Below, piece by piece: positions 22,247-34,240 of a stretch of 64,000 nucleotides of DNA; within the stretch, counting starts at the first letter, position 1; every line of letters begins with the position of its first letter. The DNA lies in assembly GCF_016097555.1 (NCBI RefSeq), contig NC_054708.1, forward strand, positions 3,669,750 through 3,733,749, in the 5' to 3' direction. Source of the stretch: Gigantopelta aegis (lineage: Eukaryota; Mollusca; Gastropoda; Neomphalida; Peltospiridae). Made by a program: the position numbers and the translations under genes. Under the pieces are notes generated by a model, which saw only the letters and a program-made list of their open reading frames with translations, was not told the DNA's origin and made no database searches.

Positions 22247-22535
22247 GACCGGCCTCGGTGGCGTCGTGGTTAAACCATCGGACATAAGGGTGATAGGTAC
22301 AGGGTTCGCAGCCCGGTACCGGATCCCACCCAGAGCGAGTTTTAACGACCCAATGGATAGGTGTAAGACCACTATATATGCACCCTCTTCTCTTTCACTA
22401 ACCACTAACAATTAACAACTAACCCACTGCCCTGGACAGACAGCCCAGATAGCTGAGGTGTGTGCCCAGGACAGCGTGCTTGAACCTTAATTGGATATAA
22501 GCACGAAAATAAGTTGAAATGAAATAAAAACAAAT
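22247..22535 (+). mobile_element. tRNA-derived SINE
   Basis: The head ACCGGCCTCGGTGGCGTCGTGG has an A-box-like segment and GGGTTCGCAGCC a B-box-like one. The body continues with CCACTGCCCTGGACAGACAGCCC and ends in an A-rich tail. It shares its head with the SINE at 61047 but has a different body. Confidence 0.7.
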
Positions 22536-22653
22536 GTGAAGAAAGAAAAAAACCCAAAACATAGTAGGCCTACAGTACATAAAAATATCTAAAGTTGGGT
22601 TTGAAAATCGGTAGGAAGAAAATAAAGAAGATAAGAAGATGGCGGGAAGTACT

Positions 22654-23129
22654 AAGGTCTCACTACACAGATGTCATCTGCCATTGAAACCCATGTTAAA
22701 CTGCCCAACTTCAAGTGAAGATTGCCCATAGAACGGGTTCTCATTGCCACCAACAACATACACCATTGCGAACATACATTATATAAGCATTTATTTTCAC
22801 TGCAAAATTGAGAACATTTCCGTCTCAGTTTTTTGCTATATAACCGCATCTGGCTGTAGTACCGGTCCGAACAGGTGGTTCATTAATCGATTCACTCCGG
22901 CTGTCACGTGCGCTATATACCCATGTCCCAAAAGGTCGATGCACAATATTACAAAATAACATGGGAAAAATACAGCCAGAAGGCTTACCATTAAACATAC
23001 ATATTGTTTTAATTCTTCACCATTTCCTAGAAGTGAATATGTGAACCATAACATGTGTCACAATTAGGAACTATAGTGGACCGTGATGAATGAACTCTCA
23101 CCCGGAAGTGATCTGTGTAGTGAGACCTT
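22654..23129 (+). mobile_element. MITE copy 1
   Basis: 476 bp, with perfect terminal inverted repeats beginning AAGGTCTCACTACACAGAT. A flanking TA on each side would fit a Tc1/mariner-type insertion, but the junctions differ among copies. Confidence 0.8.
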
Positions 23130-24000
23130 AAAGTCTAGTGACCAATTCTGTCAAACTTGGTTTGAAGTCAGTTTGATAATTTGGGTCATTTACACCATGA
23201 AAAGCTATACTAGAGCCGTGTAACTTATGAACTCTAACCAATACACCAAAAGATAGATGTACCATACCATCCAATAAAACTTCATATCACATTGTTACTC
23301 CTTGGTCATCCACACAATAGATGGCCATCAAACAAGCAGCCACTATATGGTAATGTATGACCTTGTTGGTAGTTCTGATATGGGGAACATACAAAGAAGA
23401 TAATTATCTAGTTAGTTCATTAAAAATATTAGTTTCCATCAATTGTTGCTATGGGCAACAATTGTTTCATAATGAAGTGTTGAAATCCTGGTTTTTTCTG
23501 TATATTTCAGCATGAAGATCCACATATTGTTAATGGCAGACACAAATTCTACTTTCATAGTAGAAAACTATGTTATATATTCACAATACCATCAAAACTG
23601 TTTGTCATTATGACTGTACATTTGAAAAAAATCATTATGCACAAAATCACAGAAATTAGGGTGATTTGGATATTGACCTTGTGACCTTGAATTTTGACCT
23701 TTTACAATGAGAAACTCAGTGTTAGACACTCAGATTAATTTATTTATTACATGTAAGAACACTAGAATATACATTTTGACAAACACACCCCTAAAAAATA
23801 AAAATAAAATAAAAATAAAAATAATAAAAATAAATAAAATTGACGTTTGCAATATTTACCCAAACAGGGCCCCCATACACTTGGCTGAAATCAACATCGA
23901 TGTAATTACCTTTTATAAGGATGCTACACTTGTACATTTTCATTTTGGCTTGCTAAAGTTATATATTTTGGGATAAACAGTAATTTCATGTTTTACATTA
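23130..24000 (+). repeat. Array spacer 1
   Basis: Unique-looking DNA repeated at 24476-25348 and 26299-27171. It contains a 25-bp palindrome with an RFX-box-like core (GTTGCTATGGGCAAC, 23445-23459), a triple TGACCTT motif at about 23673-23701 and an A/T-rich AAAATAAAAATAA tract. Confidence 0.8.
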
Positions 24001-24475
24001 TGGTCTCACTACACAGATGTCATCTGCCATTGAAACCCATGTTAAACTGCCCAACTTCAAGTGAAGATTGCCCATAGAACGGGTTCTCATTGGCACCAAC
24101 AACATACACCATTGCGAACATACATTATATAAGCATTTATTTTCACTGCAAAATTGAGAACATTTCCGTCTCAGTTTTTTGCTATATGACCGCATCTGGC
24201 TGTAGTACCGGTCCGAACAGGTGGTTCATTAATCGATTCACTCCGGCTGTCACGTGCGCTATATACCCATGTCCCAAAAGGTCGATGCACAATATTACAA
24301 AATAACATGGGAAAAATACAGCCAGAAGGCTTACCATTAAACATACATATTGTTTTAATTCTTCACCATTTCCTAGAAGTGAATATGTGAACCATAACAT
24401 GTGTCACAATTAGGAACTATAGTGGACCGTGATGAATGAACTCTCACCCGGAAGTGATCTGTGTAGTGAGACCTT
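24001..24475 (+). mobile_element. MITE copy 2
   Basis: Near-identical to copy 1. The left end reads TGGTCTCAC instead of AAGGTCTCAC. Confidence 0.8.
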
Positions 24476-25348
24476 AAAGTCTAGTGACCAATTCTGTCAA
24501 ACTTGGTTTGAAGTCAGTTTGATAATTTGGGTCATTTACACCATGAAAAGCTATACTAGAGCCGTGTAACTTATGAACTCTAACCAATACACCAAAAGAT
24601 AGATGTACCATACCATCCAATAAAACTTCATATCACATTGTTACTCCTTGGTCATCCACACAATAGATGGCCATCAAACAAGCAGTCACTATATGGTAAT
24701 GTATGACCTTGTTGGTAGTTCTGATATGGGGAACATACAAAGAAGATAATTATCTAGTTAGTTCATTAAAAATATTAGTTTCCATCAATTGTTGCTATGG
24801 GCAACAATTGTTTCATAATGAAGTGTTGAAATCCTGGTTTTTTCTGTATATTTCAGCATGAAGATCCACATATTGTTAATGGCAGACACAAATTCTACTT
24901 TCATAGTAGAAAACTATGTTATATATTCACAATACCATCAAAACTGTTTGTCATTATGACTGTACATTTGAAAAAAATCATTATGCACAAAATCACAGAA
25001 ATTAGGGTGATTTGGATATTGACCTTGTGACCTTGAATTTTGACCTTTTACAATGAGAAACTCAGTGTTAGACACTCAGATTAATTTATTTATTACATGT
25101 AAGAACACTAGAATATACATTTTGACAAACACACCCCTAAAAAATAAAAATAAAATAAAAATAAAAATAATAAAAATAAATAAAATTGACATGTTTGCAA
25201 TATTTACCCAAACAGGGCCCCCATACACTTGGCTGAAATCAACATCGATGTAATTACCTTTTATAAGGATGCTACACTTGTACATTTTCATTTTGGCTTG
25301 CTAAAGTTATATATTTTGGGATAAACAGTAATTTCATGTTTTACATTA

Positions 25349-26298
25349 TGGTCTCACTACACAGATGTCATCTGCCATTGAAACCCATGTTAAACTGCCC
25401 AACTTCAAGTGAAGATTGCCCATAGAACGGGTTCTCATTGGCACCAACAACATACACCATTGCGAACATACATTATATAAGCATTTATTTTCACTGCAAA
25501 ATTGAGAACATTTCCGTCTCAGTTTTTTGCTATATAACCGCATCTGGCTGTAGTACCGGTCCGAACAGGTGGTTCATTAATCGATTCACTCCGGCTGTCA
25601 CGTGCGCTATATACCCATGTCCCAAAAGGTCGATGCACAATATTACAAAATAACATGGGCAAAATACAGCCAGAAGGCTTACCATTAAACATACATATTG
25701 TTTTAATTCTTCACCATTTCCTAGAAGTGAATATGTGAACCATAACATGTGTCACAATTAGGAACTATAGTGGACCGTGATGAATGAACTCTCACCCGGA
25801 AGTGATCTGTGTAGTGAGACCTAAGGTCTCACTACACAGATGTCATCTGCCATTGAAACCCATGTTAAACTGCCCAACTTCAAGTGAAGATTGCCCATAG
25901 AACGGGTTCTCATTGGCACCAACAACATACACCATTGCGAACATACATTATATAAGCATTTATTTTCACTGCAAAATTGAGAACATTTCCGTCTCAGTTT
26001 TTTGCTATATGACCGCATCTGGCTGTAGTACCGGTCCGAACAGGTGGTTCATTAATCGATTCACTCCGGCTGTCACGTGCGCTATATACCCATGTCCCAA
26101 AAGGTCGATGCACAATATTACAAAATAACATGGGCAAAATACAGCCAGAAGGCTTACCATTAAACATACATATTGTTTTAATTCTTCACCATTTCCTAGA
26201 AGTGAATATGTGAACCATAACATGTGTCACAATTAGGAACTATAGTGGACCGTGATCAATCAACTCTCACCCGGAAGTGATCTGTGTAGTGAGACCTT
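25349..26298 (+). mobile_element. MITE copies 3 and 4, head to tail
   Basis: Two copies (25349-25822 and 25823-26298) directly abut as GAGACCT|AAGGTCTC with no spacer, consistent with a recombination junction between copies. Confidence 0.8.
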
Positions 26299-27171
26299 AA
26301 AGTCTAGTGACCAATTCTGTCAAACTTGGTTTGAAGTCAGTTTGATAATTTGGGTCATTTACACCATGAAAAGCTATACTAGAGCCGTGTAACTTATGAA
26401 CTCTAACCAATACACCAAAAGATAGATGTACCATACCATCCAATAAAACTTCATATCACATTGTTACTCCTTGGTCATCCACACAATAGATGGCCATCAA
26501 ACAAGCAGCCACTATATGGTAATGTATGACCTTGTTGGTAGTTCTGATATGGGGAACATACAAAGAAGATAATTATCTAGTTAGTTCATTAAAAATATTA
26601 GTTTCCATCAATTGTTGCTATGGGCAACAATTGTTTCATAATGAAGTGTTGAAATCCTGGGTTTTTCTGTATATTTCAGCATGAAGATCCACATATTGTT
26701 AATGGCAGACACAAATTCTACTTTCATAGTAGAAAACTATGTTATATATTCACAATACCATCAAAACTGTTTGTCATTATGACTGTACATTTGAAAAAAA
26801 TCATTATGCACAAAATCACAGAAATTAGGGTGATTTGGATATTGACCTTGTGACCTTGAATTTTGACCTTTTACAATGAGAAACTCAGTGTTAGACACTC
26901 AGATTAATTTATTTATTACATGTAAGAACACTAGAATATACATTTTGACAAACACACCCCTAAAAAATAAAAATAAAATAAAAATAAAAATAATAAAAAT
27001 AAATAAAATTGACATGTTTGCAATATTTACCCAAACAGGGCCCCCATACACTTGGCTGAAATCAACATCGATGTAATTACCTTTTATAAGGATGCTACAC
27101 TTGTACATTTTCATTTTGGCTTGCTAAAGTTATATATTTTGGGATAAACAGTAATTTCATGTTTTACATTA

Positions 27172-28125
27172 TGGTCTCACTACACAGATGTCATCTGCCA
27201 TTGAAACCCATGTTAAACTGCCCAACTTCAAGTGAAGATTGCCCATAGAACGGGTTCTCATTGGCACCAACAACATACACCATTGCGAACATACATTATA
27301 TAAGCATTTATTTTCACTGCAAAATTGAGAACATTTCCGTCTCAGTTTTTTGCTATATGACCGCATCTGGCTGTAGTACCGGTCCGAACAGGTGGTTCAT
27401 TAATCGATTCACTCCGGCTGTCACGTGCGCTATATACCCATGTCCCAAAAGGTCGATGCACAATATTACAAAATAACATGGGCAAAATACAGCCAGAAGG
27501 CTTACCATTAAACATACATATTGTTTTAATTCTTCACCATTTCCTAGAAGTGAATATGTGAACCATAACATGTGTCACAATTAGGAACTATAGTGGACGT
27601 GATCAATCAACTCTCACCCGGAAGTGATCTGTGTAGTGAGACCTAATACGTAAGGTCTCACTACACAGATCACTTCCGGGTGAGAGTTCATTGATCACGT
27701 CCACTATAGTTCCTAATTGTGACACATTTTATGGTTCACATATTCACTTCTAGGAAATGGTGAAGAATTAAAACAATATGTATGTTTAATGGTAAGCCTT
27801 CTGGCTGTATTTTGCCCATGTTATTTTGTAATATTGTGCATCGACCTTTTGGGACATGGGTATATAGCGCAAGTGACAGCCGGAGTGAATCGGTTAATGA
27901 ACCACCTTTTCGGACCGGTACTACAGCCAGATGCGGTTATATAGCAAAAAACTGAGACGGAAATGTTCTCAATTTTGGAGTGAAAATAAATGCTTATATA
28001 ATGTATGTTCGCAATGGTGTATGTTGTTAGTGCCAACGAGAACCCGTTCTATGGGCAAACTTCGCTTGAAGTTGGGCAGTTTAACATGGGTTTCAATGGC
28101 AGATGACATCTGTGTAGTGAGACCT
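27172..28125. repeat. MITE copies 5 and 6, palindromic pair
   Basis: Copy 5 (plus) and copy 6 (inverted, 27652-28125) are separated by seven bases (AATACGT), forming an inverted repeat of about 950 bp. Copy 6 is more diverged than the direct copies. Confidence 0.85.
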
Positions 28126-28533
28126 AAGGTCTCACTACACAGATCACTTCCGGGTGAGAGTTCATTGATCACGTCCACTATAGTTCCTAACTGTGACACA
28201 TGTTATGGACTTATGGTTCACATATTCACTTCTATGAAATAGCGAAGAATTAAAACAATATGTATGTTTAATGGTAAGCCTTCTGGCTGTATTTTGCCCA
28301 TGCTATTTTGTAATATTGTGCATCGACCTTTTGGGACATGGGTATATAGCGCGGTTTCTAGATGTTTCGTACCCAAACACGTTCGTACCATACCGTTTCG
28401 TAACCACTAGCTATGTTCGAAATGGTGTATGTTGTTAGTGCCAACGAGAACCCGTTCTATTGGCAATCTTCGTTTGAAGTTGGGCAATTTAACATGGATT
28501 TCAATGGCAGATGACATCTGTGTAGTGAGACCT
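28126..28533 (-). mobile_element. MITE copy 7, chimeric
   Basis: Inverted and shorter. Between about 28352 and 28424 the expected interior is replaced by text with TTTCGTACC phrases, which belong to the fold-back family further right. Confidence 0.75.
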
Positions 28534-28944
28534 AACAAGTTTCAGTTTCGATTCACACGGATCAAGGGGGTGCAAGAAAACTAATTACTAAAAGGTAATG
28601 TTCGAATATGTTACAGATTTAAGATGATATTCTTAGATTCTGGAAGTTATTGACAAGCTTTCGAGACGTTTCGGCCTTAGTGCTGCGTGCATGTTCGGGT
28701 TATAGCTAAAACGGAACCATTCAGGCTAAAACGACACCAAAATCTATGGAGAAAGCGGAACCTTGTTTTGGCTGAAACGGCACCAAATATTTTAAAATGT
28801 ATGGCTAAAAGGGAACAAGAATCATTATAATTTGTGAGCGATTTTATGCTCAATAAAACAGCTATATTAAAATAATTATATTAATCATTTATAATTTTAT
28901 TAGCCTTTGTTTTATTTTTATGTTCATGTAAGACAGATGAATCA

Positions 28945-29945
28945 TAGTCACTTCGTACCCTAGTCATATCGTACCATCCATTTCGTACCATGCTGCCTGG
29001 TCATTTCGTACCCTAGTCATTTTGTACCTTGGTCATTTCGTACCATTGCAAAAAGTCATTTCGTGGCCTAGTTATTTTGTTCTCTAGTCATTTCGTACCA
29101 CTGTGAAAAGTAATTTTGTACCAGTATATAGAAAACGAATCAACCATAGCATATAAGCAGTGTCGTTGTTTTTTTTAAACTTTATTTTGACAGTTTGAAA
29201 TTCAGAACACGTTATTGTGCAGCATGTCATTATTCATAACAATAATACATGTCAACTGTTATTTCCATTTTACCCGACAAGAGCCGTATTTGGTATGTAC
29301 GATTAACGTCCAACTTCGATGTTTTATGAAATTGGCTCCAATTGACCAAAGTGCGCTTTTTATATTCATAATTAATAAATATGCTAATAATAATAAATAA
29401 ATAAATAAATATGATATTTTTTTTGAGTTACCAGCTGAAATAGCCGAATATTACTTATTTGCATCTTATTTGTTTAAGAAATAAACAACAACCATCAAAA
29501 ACATTAACTACCCTATTGATTGCCAAATTAGCCAATTGCTCATGTTTATACACAGTGGCAATAATTTTTAGTCTTTTACTGATAAAAAAAACCCCTTAAA
29601 TTAACCACAAATTTGTTTCAGTGTATGGTGTGAAATGACTATGGTACGAAATGACTTGATGTTTTTTTAGGGACAAAATTAAATAGTTAATGATTTATAA
29701 AGTCAGTTGCAGGTGGTGTTTGCATCTTATAGACGCAATTTAATGTTATTTTCTAAAAAACAATTCTGGGGTGATATAAAAAAATGTTGATACATGGTAC
29801 GAAATGACGTTTTACAATGGTACGAAATGATCAGGGTATGAAATGACTTTTTGCAATGGTACGAAATGACCAGGGTACGAAAGAACCAAATTAGGTACGA
29901 AATGACTATGGTACGAAATGGCCAAGGTACGAACTTCGTAACGAA
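28945..29945. repeat. Nested fold-back element with CATTTCGTACC arms
   Basis: Left arm 28945-29122 has about nine variants of CATTTCGTACC. The right arm (29635-29945) has about nine of the inverse complement GGTACGAAATG. The intervening 500 bp is AT-rich and non-coding. Confidence 0.7.
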
Positions 29946-30283
29946 GTGACTAGCAACCAGATAAAAGTAATAGCAGCTAGACGTCAGCAATATGCTGACA
30001 ATCGTCCACAGTGTTTGCAAAAAATATGTGTTGTTTACATTATTCAACATTTATTAAAGACAACACATTTTAAAAGGAAAAACCTTAAATTGTCTGTCTT
30101 ATGTTGTTATTTTAAGTTTTGTTGTATTGTTTTAATAGTAAATGTAATTAACCACCAGCCAGTGTTTATGGTAGCCCTAGTGTCTCACAATTACCCCTGT
30201 CCTGAGCAAGTAGCCCATTGAACTAAATCCCTTGGACAATGTGTCAAGATCAAATAAATGTAAGAAAATGTTAAACGATTACT

Positions 30284-30443
30284 AGTAAGGATTGTCTGTT
30301 ATTTCTTTATGTTCATCGGGGTATGAACAAAACAAATCATCCACAAACTGTGTGAATTGGCGAAGCCGTTCTCATATAAGTTTGTGGATGATTTTTTTTG
30401 TTCATACCCAGATGAACGTAAAAGAAATAACAGACAATACTTA
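30284..30443. repeat. Hairpin MITE
   Basis: Arms of about 65 bp (starting AGTAAGGATTGTCTGTTATT and closing with the inverse complement) pair around a 30-base loop containing TTGGCGAAGCCGTT. One long imperfect stem. Confidence 0.75.
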
Positions 30444-31025
30444 TAATTAAATTTGAATCAGACTTGTTAATAATAACACTAAAAATTCATTTTAAAATAT
30501 ATTTTTTTATCCATAAACAATAACTCTCAATAAGACAGCTTGCCCATATAAAATGACGTCATCAGATATGACGTTCCCTGATGGTGTAATAATGAACAAA
30601 CTCCTGTGGAATGATGTTACGTTGTGGAAATTTAATTACCGGCATTTAACAAATGGCATCATCTCTTATTTATAGCAATTAAACTATAAACTTTCAATAC
30701 TTTACATACAGGATGTACAGTACTCTTATATGCTACTCTTATGTCATGTTTTTTTGTATTATTTTGTTATTTCCAAAACACTTTTTCTTTTATTTTTACA
30801 TTAAGTAAACTGAAATTATTTACAAAAAACATTTGTAGGAGGGAAGAAAAATGGTTCCGTTTTCGCCGAAACATTGAGGTGCCGTTGTATCCAAATTGGT
30901 TCCGTTTTCGTAAACAAAAATGGTGCTGTGTTGGTAGTGGTACCGTTTTAGCCTGATCCCGCATATTTGCCCATCTCAATTTCGGCCCCATAACCCTAGT
31001 TGTTTCGGCCTCAGTAATGTCTCGA

Positions 31026-31388
31026 TTTGCGAATAATATTAGTGGGCCATTTAACCACTTTAGAAATTAAAAAGAAATGTTTCTTTGGTAGGTATTAACA
31101 TGCTTACATCCCAGTTATTATTTTATTTTTCAGGGCCAGCTCTGCCACTTGCCAAATTTGCCAATTGCGAATTTTAAAAACAATTGGGGAATTTTATTAT
31201 AATTTGGCAAAAAAATGACATGTAATAGTTGATATTTTGTTGGAAAATAACTCAGTTTCTGCTATTTTTGAAGTTCTATAGATAATTTGGAGAAATTGAA
31301 TGCTCACCCAGAGCTAGCCCTGTTTTCCATAACATTTAGTTGGAAGGGACATAGAAAGTGTGGCTCTTTCTACATCCAAAAATTGTTA
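31026..31388. other. Intergenic DNA
   Basis: No gene or clear repeat. The text AATTTGCCAATTGCGAATTTT is locally self-similar. Confidence 0.4.
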
Positions 31389-31861
31389 CATACTCTGTAT
31401 ATAGCTGGTATTGTCACATACTCTGTATATAGCTGGTATTGTCACACACTCTGTATATAGCTGGTATTGTCACACACTCTGTATATAGCTGGTATTGTCC
31501 CACACTCTGTATATAGCTGGTATTGTCCCACACTCTGTATATAGCTGGTATTGTCACACACTCTGTATATAGCTGGTATTGTCACACACTCTGTATATAG
31601 CTGGTATTGTCCCACACTCTGTATATAGCTGGTATTGTCACATACTCTGTATATAGCTGGTATTGTCACACACTCTGTATATAGCTGGTATTGTCACACA
31701 CTCTGTATATAGCTGGTATTGTCACACACTCTGTATATAGCTGGTATTGTCCCACACTCTGTATATAGCTGGTATTGCCACACACTCTGTATATAGCTGG
31801 TATTGTCACATACTCTGTATATAGCTGGTATTGTCACATACTCTGTATATAGCTGGTATTC
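31389..31861 (+). repeat. 28-bp minisatellite, about 17 copies
   Basis: The unit is CTCTGTATATAGCTGGTATT plus GTCACACA, with CACACA/CATACT/CCACA variants. Frames across it repeat every three units and are artefacts. Confidence 0.95.
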
Positions 31862-31894
31862 AAAACTTGTAGCACCATGTTTCAACCATTTCTC

Positions 31895-32218
31895 GGGGCA
31901 GGATGTAGCCCAGTGGTAAAGCACTCGCTTGATGTGCGGTCGGTTTGGGATCGATCCCCGTCAGTGGGCCCATTGGGCTATTTCTCGCTCCAGCCAGTGC
32001 ACCACGACTGGTACATCAAAGGCTGTGGTATGTGCTATCCTGTCTATGGGATAGTGCATATAAAAGATCCCTTGCTGCTAATCGAAAAGAGTAGCCCATG
32101 AAGTGGTGACAGCGGGTTTCCTCCCTCAATATCTGTGTAATTCTTAACCATATGTCCGACGCCATATAACCGTAAATAACGGTTGAGTGTGTCATTAAAT
32201 AAACCATTTCCATTTCCA
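31895..32218 (+). mobile_element. tRNA-derived SINE with target duplication
   Basis: The head GATGTAGCCCAGTGGTAAAG (A box) and GGGATCGATCCCC (B box) is followed by the conserved mollusc SINE body (GTGCATATAAAAGATCCCTT, CTTAACCATATGTC) and a CATTTCC tail. A 15-bp duplication TTTCAACCATTTCTC flanks it exactly (31880-31894 and 32219-32233), so this is a full-length insertion. Confidence 0.92.
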
Positions 32219-32233
32219 TTTCAACCATTTCTC

Positions 32234-32636
32234 AACCGAAATAGTGCAACAAATGGACACATAAACCAAAAATGTATAACCTACCATACTCACTAAATCC
32301 AGATTGATAAATCTTCCAATGACAACATAAAACATTTGCTAACCAGTTTAAATTTGCTAAATAGAGGGAAGCAACTCAACCCTGTACATTAAGAAAAGTA
32401 TTGACTTAATGTGGGCCATGCACTACATAACATTATATTTATCTTAACATTGCTGACATTAAACATAACTTAACCCACAATTACTTTGGCCATTGTTGGA
32501 TAACGAAGTAAGAGGCCATTTAGCATGTTAAGAGTAATCTTATGTTTTTAAAAGGTAATTGCATATGCCAACTACATTAATTATATACGTTATTTAGCAA
32601 TTACAAACAATGATACTTTAAATATTGTGTATGAGG
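32234..32636. other. Intergenic DNA
   Basis: AT-rich, nothing recognised. Confidence 0.4.
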
Positions 32637-33245
32637 CCAAAACGGTTTGGGACCGAAACGTCTGGGGCTGAACATGCACTGGGGCCGAAATGACCTGATA
32701 CTGTTCATAATGCTAACTCTCCCCGAACTGTTTAGTCAACTTGCCCCCCAAAAGTTACCAACTCACCCCAGTGTTTGGACAACTCATCCCAATCTTAGCT
32801 TTACTGTCCATAAATACTTGTGACGAAATTAAAAAGGACATCTACAACTTTGGTGTACCATCGATGTCGATGGGAAAAAAAATGAATACTATACTTATTA
32901 AAATAATATTCTATATTTTTCAATTATGATGCATAAAATAAATATATTCCAGACAGTTAATGAAAAAAAAATCAACAACAAGGACATCGTAAACAAAAGT
33001 GTAACACCATCCAGTAAACAAGAAAGTGTGCTTGTTTCTAACTGCGTTCAGGCACATGCGTTTGGAGAAAATAACCTTTCTACACGTGCGAAGTTTGTTA
33101 TTTTCCATTTTTAAAGCCATTACATGGTAAAATATAAATGTCTGAAATATGCACAATGGACGAACACTGATTAATATTTTATAAAGTACATCTGAGGCGA
33201 GTCGGTAACTTTTTGGGGGCGAGTGGACTAAACAGTGTGGGGAAC
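32637..33245. repeat. Fold-back element with CTGTTTAGTC / CCCCAAAAGTTACC arms
   Basis: The arm 32716-32790 (CCCCGAACTGTTTAGTC, CCCCCCAAAAGTTACC) is inverted at about 33190-33245 (GGTAACTTTTTGGGGGCGAG, GACTAAACAGTGTGGGG). Outer text at 32640-32695 again shows GGGACCGAAACG and GGGGCCGAAATGACC phrases. Confidence 0.65.
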
Positions 33246-33254
33246 ATCATTCTC

Positions 33255-34240
33255 TTACAATGATATTTGCTACAAATTATTTATTTCTGGTCCGTTTTTT
33301 TCTAAATTGCTTATAAAAAATAGTAGTTTTTTTTTAAATTTCCAAAACACTTACTTTTCTTCATACCTCAAATCAAAATGAAATTATTTACAAAAAACAA
33401 ATCAAAATGAAATTATTTACAAAAAACAATGGTTATGGAGGCTTGGAAGGTCTACAGAACTCTAAAATTTAGAACTACATCAAACCTGCGGTAACACAGT
33501 ATGCAGTAGAAAATTCTAAGTTTAACACTGAATACCTTTACATTGATATAATTTTCGAGTTTGCTAATAACAAATATTTTGCTTATTCACCACTAATACA
33601 CATACTACAAGAAGAAACCCGTTGTCACCTATGTATTTAACCAGAACATTATTGAAAAGGGGTGCTGTCTGGTTTCTTTGTGTGTGTATTAGTGGTTACT
33701 ATGTAAAATATTTATTATAGGCAGACTAGAAAATGATCAATGTAATACTAATGGTATTTAGATTCAAACATAGGATTATTGTTTGTATACAGCGAGAATC
33801 TTTGTCTACCATGTGGTAGTCAGCCATTCCATGTTTTCGTTATAGAATAATCTCTGAGAGAGCGATCATAACTGTCCAAATGTCCATCTAGCAGACAGGA
33901 GAGTACTCGGGCTACATGCACCCCATGTTGTCTTTATTTCCATCAGGCCATATTTTTTTACCTGCTATATTAAAAAACATCATTTTAGCAGGCCATATTT
34001 TACTTCCTATTTTGAGTCGTGATAGGTTACAAGACACATTACTTATTTCGATGTCTGCCAGATTTTAACTCTGTAAATTAAAAGATTGCATACCATATTA
34101 CCACAGGTATGATGCAGTTCTAAATAGAGTTCTATAGACCTCCCAAGCCTTTATGAATAATGTTTTTTTTAAAAATAATTTCATTTACATTTGAAGGAAA
34201 GTGTTTTGGAAATAACCAAAAAAACATACCCCACTATCAG
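33255..34240. repeat. Fold-back element with AAAACACTT and CTTGGRAGGTCTA arms
   Basis: The left arm (about 33255-33515) runs from the AAAACACTT dispersed repeat through GGCTTGGAAGGTCTACAGAAC to GGTAACACAGTATGCA. The right arm (about 34084-34240) carries the same blocks inverted (TGCATACCATATTACC, GACCTCCCAAGCC, AAAGTGTTTTGGAAATAA). The central 570 bp is non-coding. Confidence 0.65.

Larger units (their letters stand above)
22654..28533. repeat. Array of seven MITE copies with three 873-bp spacers
   Basis: Seven copies of a MITE of about 475 bp, with 18-20 bp terminal inverted repeats (AAGGTCTCACTACACAGAT), occur as 22654-23129, 24001-24475, 25349-25822, 25823-26298 and 27172-27644 in one orientation, and 27652-28125 and 28126-28533 inverted. 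Three almost identical spacers (23130-24000, 24476-25348, 26299-27171) separate some of them. The MITE-plus-spacer block of about 1.35 kb has clearly been tandemly duplicated, and very recently given the near identity. Open frames inside the copies are repeated because the DNA is; they match no protein I know. Confidence 0.9.
28655..31025. repeat. Large fold-back element with AAAACGGNACC arms
   Basis: The left arm (about 28655-28815) contains repeated variants of GGCTAAAACGGNACC. The right arm (about 30835-31025) carries the inverse complement (GGTNCCGTTTTNGCC) several times, together with CGTTTCGGCC text at both outer ends. The arms are therefore arrays of a short degenerate phrase in opposite orientation. 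The interior holds a second fold-back repeat and a hairpin MITE. No protein is recognisable. Confidence 0.6.

Noticed and set aside
22652-28242. Repeated 65-76-residue frames in the MITE array as a small gene family
   Set aside because: They recur only because the MITE is duplicated; no protein resemblance, and copies are bounded by terminal inverted repeats.
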